From the NCBI GenBank assembly GCA_966211215.1, contig CBIHNR010000001.1:1-64000 (forward strand): a DNA stretch of 64,000 nt. Direction: 5' to 3'. Each line of letters starts with the position of its first letter. Position 1 is the first letter of the stretch. This document shows positions 61,290-64,000 of this stretch, in pieces. The translations under genes were made by a program, and so were the position numbers. The notes below the pieces were generated by a model. It saw nothing but the letters and a program-made list of their open reading frames with translations. It was not told the origin of the DNA and searched no databases. The stretch is from Desertivirga sp966211215 (lineage in GTDB: Bacteria > Bacteroidota > Bacteroidia > Sphingobacteriales > Sphingobacteriaceae).

Positions 61290-62495
61290 ATGACAGAAGA
61301 ACAGAAACAATTGATTAAAGCAACAATCCCTATTTTGCGTGAGCATGGAGTGCTATTAACCAGCCATTTCTATAAACGGATGTTTACGCACAATCCCGAA
61401 TTGAAGAATATCTTCAATATGGGTAATCAGCAAAATAATAAGCAGCAAACAGCCCTTGCTATGGCCGTGTTGGCCTATGCCGAAAATATTGATAACCCTG
61501 CAGTATTAATGCCTGCGGTTGATAGAATGGGCCAAAAACATACCAGCCTGGACATTCGCCCGGAACATTATGCTATTGTGGGTAATCACTTAATTGCTTC
61601 AATATCTGAAGTTTTAGGTGAAGGGGCTACGCCAGAAATATTGGATGCATGGACTGTGGCTTATAATCAGTTAGCCGCAATCATGTCGGGCCACGAAAGC
61701 AAAATTTATAGCCAGCAAGCTCAGAAAAAAGGAGGTTGGACCGGTTGGAAACCATTTATTGTAAAGCGTAAAGAGGTTGAATCTGCCGAGATAACATCTT
61801 TCTATTTATTTCCTGCTGATGGGGGAGAGGTGGCAAGTTTTCTGCCTGGGCAATATATAAGCGTCCGTTTATTTTTACCGGAATTAAGCTTAATGCAACC
61901 CAGGCAGTACAGTATTTCAAGTGCCCCTAATGGGCAGTACTATCGAATTTCTGTAAAGCGCGAAGCTTTAAATACTACGCCCGACGGAATGATCAGTAAC
62001 CGCCTGCATGATTTTGTTAGCGAAGGTGATGTGATTGAAGTTACAGCTCCGGCAGGAAGCTTCACTTTAACAGATAATGATGGCCGCGAAGTTGTTTTTA
62101 TAAGTGGAGGCGTGGGCCAAACCCCTCTGATCAGTATGCTTGAAAGCTTGATTAATAACGGAAGCAAACGGCCTAAGACCTGGATTCACGGTTGCCGAAA
62201 TAAAGATGTACATGCGTTTAAAAGCCTAATCGAAGCATGGGAAACGAAGGATCAAAACCTGAAAAAGCATGTTTTTTATAATACAACTTCCGGACAAGAC
62301 GATAACTCAATTTTGAATGGAGTAGTTGATCTGAGCAAGTTGGATGACACATTGTTTAATTCTGAGAAAGAGTATTATATATGTGGGCCAGCGGTTTTTA
62401 TAGAAAAACATTACCAGGATTTAATAGCAAGAGGCATTAAAAAAGAGCTAATTAATTTCGAGGAATTTGGGCCGCAAACGCTGAATTTGAATTAA
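61290..62495 (+). CDS. hmp: Flavohemoglobin (nitric oxide dioxygenase)
   Basis: 401 residues, the normal Hmp length. Globin domain (1-140) with LLTSHFYKRMFTHNPELKNIFN and the proximal His region RPEHYAIVGNHLI. The FAD domain has RQYSISSAP and the NAD domain GGVGQTPLISMLES. It converts NO to nitrate with O2 and NADH in the cytoplasm. Downstream of the Rrf2 gene and followed by a terminator. Confidence 0.96.
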   Translation: MTEEQKQLIKATIPILREHGVLLTSHFYKRMFTHNPELKNIFNMGNQQNNKQQTALAMAVLAYAENIDNPAVLMPAVDRMGQKHTSLDIRPEHYAIVGNHLIASISEVLGEGATPEILDAWTVAYNQLAAIMSGHESKIYSQQAQKKGGWTGWKPFIVKRKEVESAEITSFYLFPADGGEVASFLPGQYISVRLFLPELSLMQPRQYSISSAPNGQYYRISVKREALNTTPDGMISNRLHDFVSEGDVIEVTAPAGSFTLTDNDGREVVFISGGVGQTPLISMLESLINNGSKRPKTWIHGCRNKDVHAFKSLIEAWETKDQNLKKHVFYNTTSGQDDNSILNGVVDLSKLDDTLFNSEKEYYICGPAVFIEKHYQDLIARGIKKELINFEEFGPQTLNLN

Positions 62496-62514
62496 GCTTA
62501 GTATTCTACTATTT

Positions 62515-62550
62515 AAAGGATGCCGGGTAATGCCAGAGGCATCCTTTTTT
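62515..62550 (+). terminator. Rho-independent terminator of hmp
   Basis: Perfect 10-bp stem AAAGGATGCC / GGCATCCTTT followed by further T's (62538-62550). Clear terminator. Confidence 0.9.
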
Positions 62551-62602
62551 ATGCAAGCTGTTTTCGTCCTCAACAATTTTAAAGCTTGCTGTTTTTACTT
62601 AT

Positions 62603-62980
62603 ATGGTAGAGAAAAATAAACAGAACGCAGTAGCCTTTTATGATTTGATGTTTAATCAGTGCAAAGCAGAAGAGGCTATTATAAAATTTGTTGGCGACGA
62701 TTATATTCAGCATAATCCGCATGTTGAGGATGGAAAGCAGGGTTTTATTGATTACTTTAACAGACTGGCTGCCGAATATCCTGGTAAGAAAGTTGAATTT
62801 AAAAAGGTAATTGCCGAAGGCGAATTTGTAGTCCTACATTGTTTCCAGCATTGGCCTGGCGATAAGGACTACGCTGGTATTGATATTTTTAGGTTTGATG
62901 ACAAGGGGAAGATTGTTGAGCATTGGGATGTTCTGCAAGAGATCCCTATTGTGGCTAAGAATAGTAATTCCATGTTTTAA
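62603..62980 (+). CDS. SnoaL-like/NTF2-fold protein
   Basis: 125 residues. The SnoaL-like pattern is seen in AFYDLMFNQCKAEEAIIKFVGDDYIQHNPHVEDG and in VVLHCFQHWPGDKDYAGIDIFRFDDKGKIVEHWDVLQ. Members include polyketide cyclases and proteins of unknown activity. No signal peptide. Function unknown. Confidence 0.85.
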   Translation: MVEKNKQNAVAFYDLMFNQCKAEEAIIKFVGDDYIQHNPHVEDGKQGFIDYFNRLAAEYPGKKVEFKKVIAEGEFVVLHCFQHWPGDKDYAGIDIFRFDDKGKIVEHWDVLQEIPIVAKNSNSMF

Positions 62981-63007
62981 CCCAGGGTTTTATCAGCTTC
63001 AATGAAA

Positions 63008-63035
63008 AGGCCTTCCCCGATTTAGAAGAAGGCCT
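63008..63035 (-). terminator. Terminator of the minus-strand GH3 gene
   Basis: 8-bp stem AGGCCTTC / GAAGGCCT with a 12-nt loop; a TTTT follows on the minus strand. Lies 24 nt past the GH3 stop. Confidence 0.7.
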
Positions 63036-63058
63036 CGTTAACTTTTAGTTTGTGATGG

Positions 63059-64000
63059 CTAATAAATTGTCAGAGTTTTGCGTAAATTATTACCGCTGGT
63101 TTTATTTGGCTCGTCAGGCTGGCTTCCCCCAACGCTTATTTCCAGCTTTTTAAATTGTTTACTTAGCCCTTCTGAGTTAATGTACGACAGCTCTTTGGGT
63201 GATAGAACGAATCTAAGCAGTTTGCTTTCGGCAGCTTTAAGGTGAACGCGTTTAAAACCTTTAAGTGCTTTTATCGGCGATTTTACAGATTGCTCTTTGT
63301 TAATAATGTAAAGTTGAGGCACTTCTTCTCCCTGCATTTTTCCGGTATTAGTTACTCTAAAACTTACAGTTACCGCTTTTCCCTTGGCAACACTTGCTGG
63401 AATGCTTAGTTGATCGTAACGGAATGATGAGTAACTTAATCCATAACCAAAGCCGTATTGCGGTTTGCCCTTAAAATAGCGATAGGTGCGGTTTTCCATA
63501 CTATAATCGGTAAAGGAAGCAAGGTCGCTGTCGCTTTTATAAAATGTTACAGGTAAGCGTCCTGAAGGATTATAATCGCCGAAAAGAATATCAGCTACAG
63601 CGGTACCAGCAGCCTGCCCACCATACCAGGCATTAAGAATAGCAGGTACATTTTCCGCCTCCCAGGGAATGGCTATAGCACTGCCTGTCATCATTACAAA
63701 AACAAGAGGTTTGCCTGTTGATTTTAATGATTTCATTAGTTCGGTCTGCACCGCTGGCAATAGAATAGAAGTTCGGTCGCCGCCTTCAAAGCCCGGATAG
63801 TCAACCTTCATCTCTTCGCCTTCCAGTTGTGGCGATATTCCACCAACAAACACAAAGGCATCTGCATTTTTAATCCGGCTTATCAAAGCTGTAAAGTCGC
63901 TGCGGCGATAATTTCCGGCACTTAGTTTTACATTAGCTTTTCCCTCACCCTGCCAATATTCAACTACAAGGTTATAAATAGAATCTTTCTTTGCATTTAA
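63059..64000 (-). CDS. GH3-family glycoside hydrolase, C-terminal part (5' truncated by window)
   Basis: The frame stays open through the right edge, so the catalytic N-terminal barrel is outside the window. A first-listed start at 63886 is a TTG inside the gene, not the real start. Visible: a PA14-type tail (SIYNLVVEYWQGEGKANVKL), the GH3 C-terminal domain (AFVFVGGISPQLEGEE, ILNAWYGGQAAGTAVADILFGDYNPSGRLPVTF) and a fibronectin-type III-like end domain (VSFRVTNTGKMQGEEVPQLYI). The architecture fits beta-xylosidase or beta-glucosidase types; substrate cannot be set from this part. Confidence 0.9.
   Translation of the reverse strand, partial: LNAKKDSIYNLVVEYWQGEGKANVKLSAGNYRRSDFTALISRIKNADAFVFVGGISPQLEGEEMKVDYPGFEGGDRTSILLPAVQTELMKSLKSTGKPLVFVMMTGSAIAIPWEAENVPAILNAWYGGQAAGTAVADILFGDYNPSGRLPVTFYKSDSDLASFTDYSMENRTYRYFKGKPQYGFGYGLSYSSFRYDQLSIPASVAKGKAVTVSFRVTNTGKMQGEEVPQLYIINKEQSVKSPIKALKGFKRVHLKAAESKLLRFVLSPKELSYINSEGLSKQFKKLEISVGGSQPDEPNKTSGNNLRKTLTIY

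Noticed and set aside
1..64000. tRNA, rRNA, CRISPR, prophage, integrase or insertion-sequence genes
   Set aside because: I looked through intergenic stretches and ORFs and found no cloverleaf, array, transposase or integrase that I could support.

Overview
This window comes from a chromosome of the Bacteroidota, most likely family Sphingobacteriaceae (Pedobacter/Mucilaginibacter type). The evidence is the gene content: a PorT-type secretion gene next to the menaquinone methylase ubiE, the nadK-DUF6089-uppS-bamA-ompH-ompH envelope block, a sufBCDSE operon, a Nudix-type AraR regulator and a long amidophosphoribosyltransferase. Nine exact copies of the Bacteroidota -7 promoter element TAnnTTTG also lie just upstream of genes. 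Genus is inference. I see no rRNA, tRNA, CRISPR array, prophage, integrase or transposase. Both ends cut a gene: lpxB on the left and a GH3 glycosidase on the right.

Layout. 1-3.0 kb: lpxB tail ending in a terminator hairpin, a 38-codon small ORF, a secreted sulfatase and a HAD hydrolase. 3.0-8.1 kb (minus): a four-gene cluster coding for two related small secreted proteins, a 998-residue outer-membrane barrel protein and a periplasmic Ig-like chaperone-type protein. It reads as a chaperone-usher-like surface-fibre system and is the most novel item here. 8.4-13.4 kb (minus): L-arabinose catabolism (araR, araB, araD, araA), with a regulator that is a catalytically dead Nudix protein fused to a winged helix. 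13.4-19.6 kb: amino-acid permease, membrane-anchored hypothetical protein, M3 oligopeptidase, UbiA-family prenyltransferase and engB, with two large perfect palindromes of one repeat family. 19.7-26.5 kb: a GH18 chitinase converging on the SUF iron-sulfur operon.

26.8-37.7 kb (plus): ubiE-porT, SDR, YqeY-like protein, alpha/beta hydrolase, CBS protein, then nadK, DUF6089, uppS, bamA and two ompH genes (envelope biogenesis). 37.8-45.6 kb: complex I genes nuoH to nuoN as a separate unit with its own terminator and promoter boundary; nuoA-G are not adjacent. 45.7-56.3 kb: long PurF-like enzyme, LysE exporter, sugar MFS transporter, deaminase, SDR, CinA-like protein, a paired active and inactive M16 peptidase, pfkB and an uncharacterised ferritin-like diiron protein. 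56.5-64 kb: dGTPase, two tandem AraC regulators with a drug/metabolite exporter, an Rrf2 (NsrR-like) regulator with a large palindrome at its promoter followed by flavohemoglobin hmp, a SnoaL-like protein and a GH3 glycosidase.

Intergenic DNA carries several families of degenerate or palindromic repeats. Coordinates of motifs were read by eye; no homology search was run.
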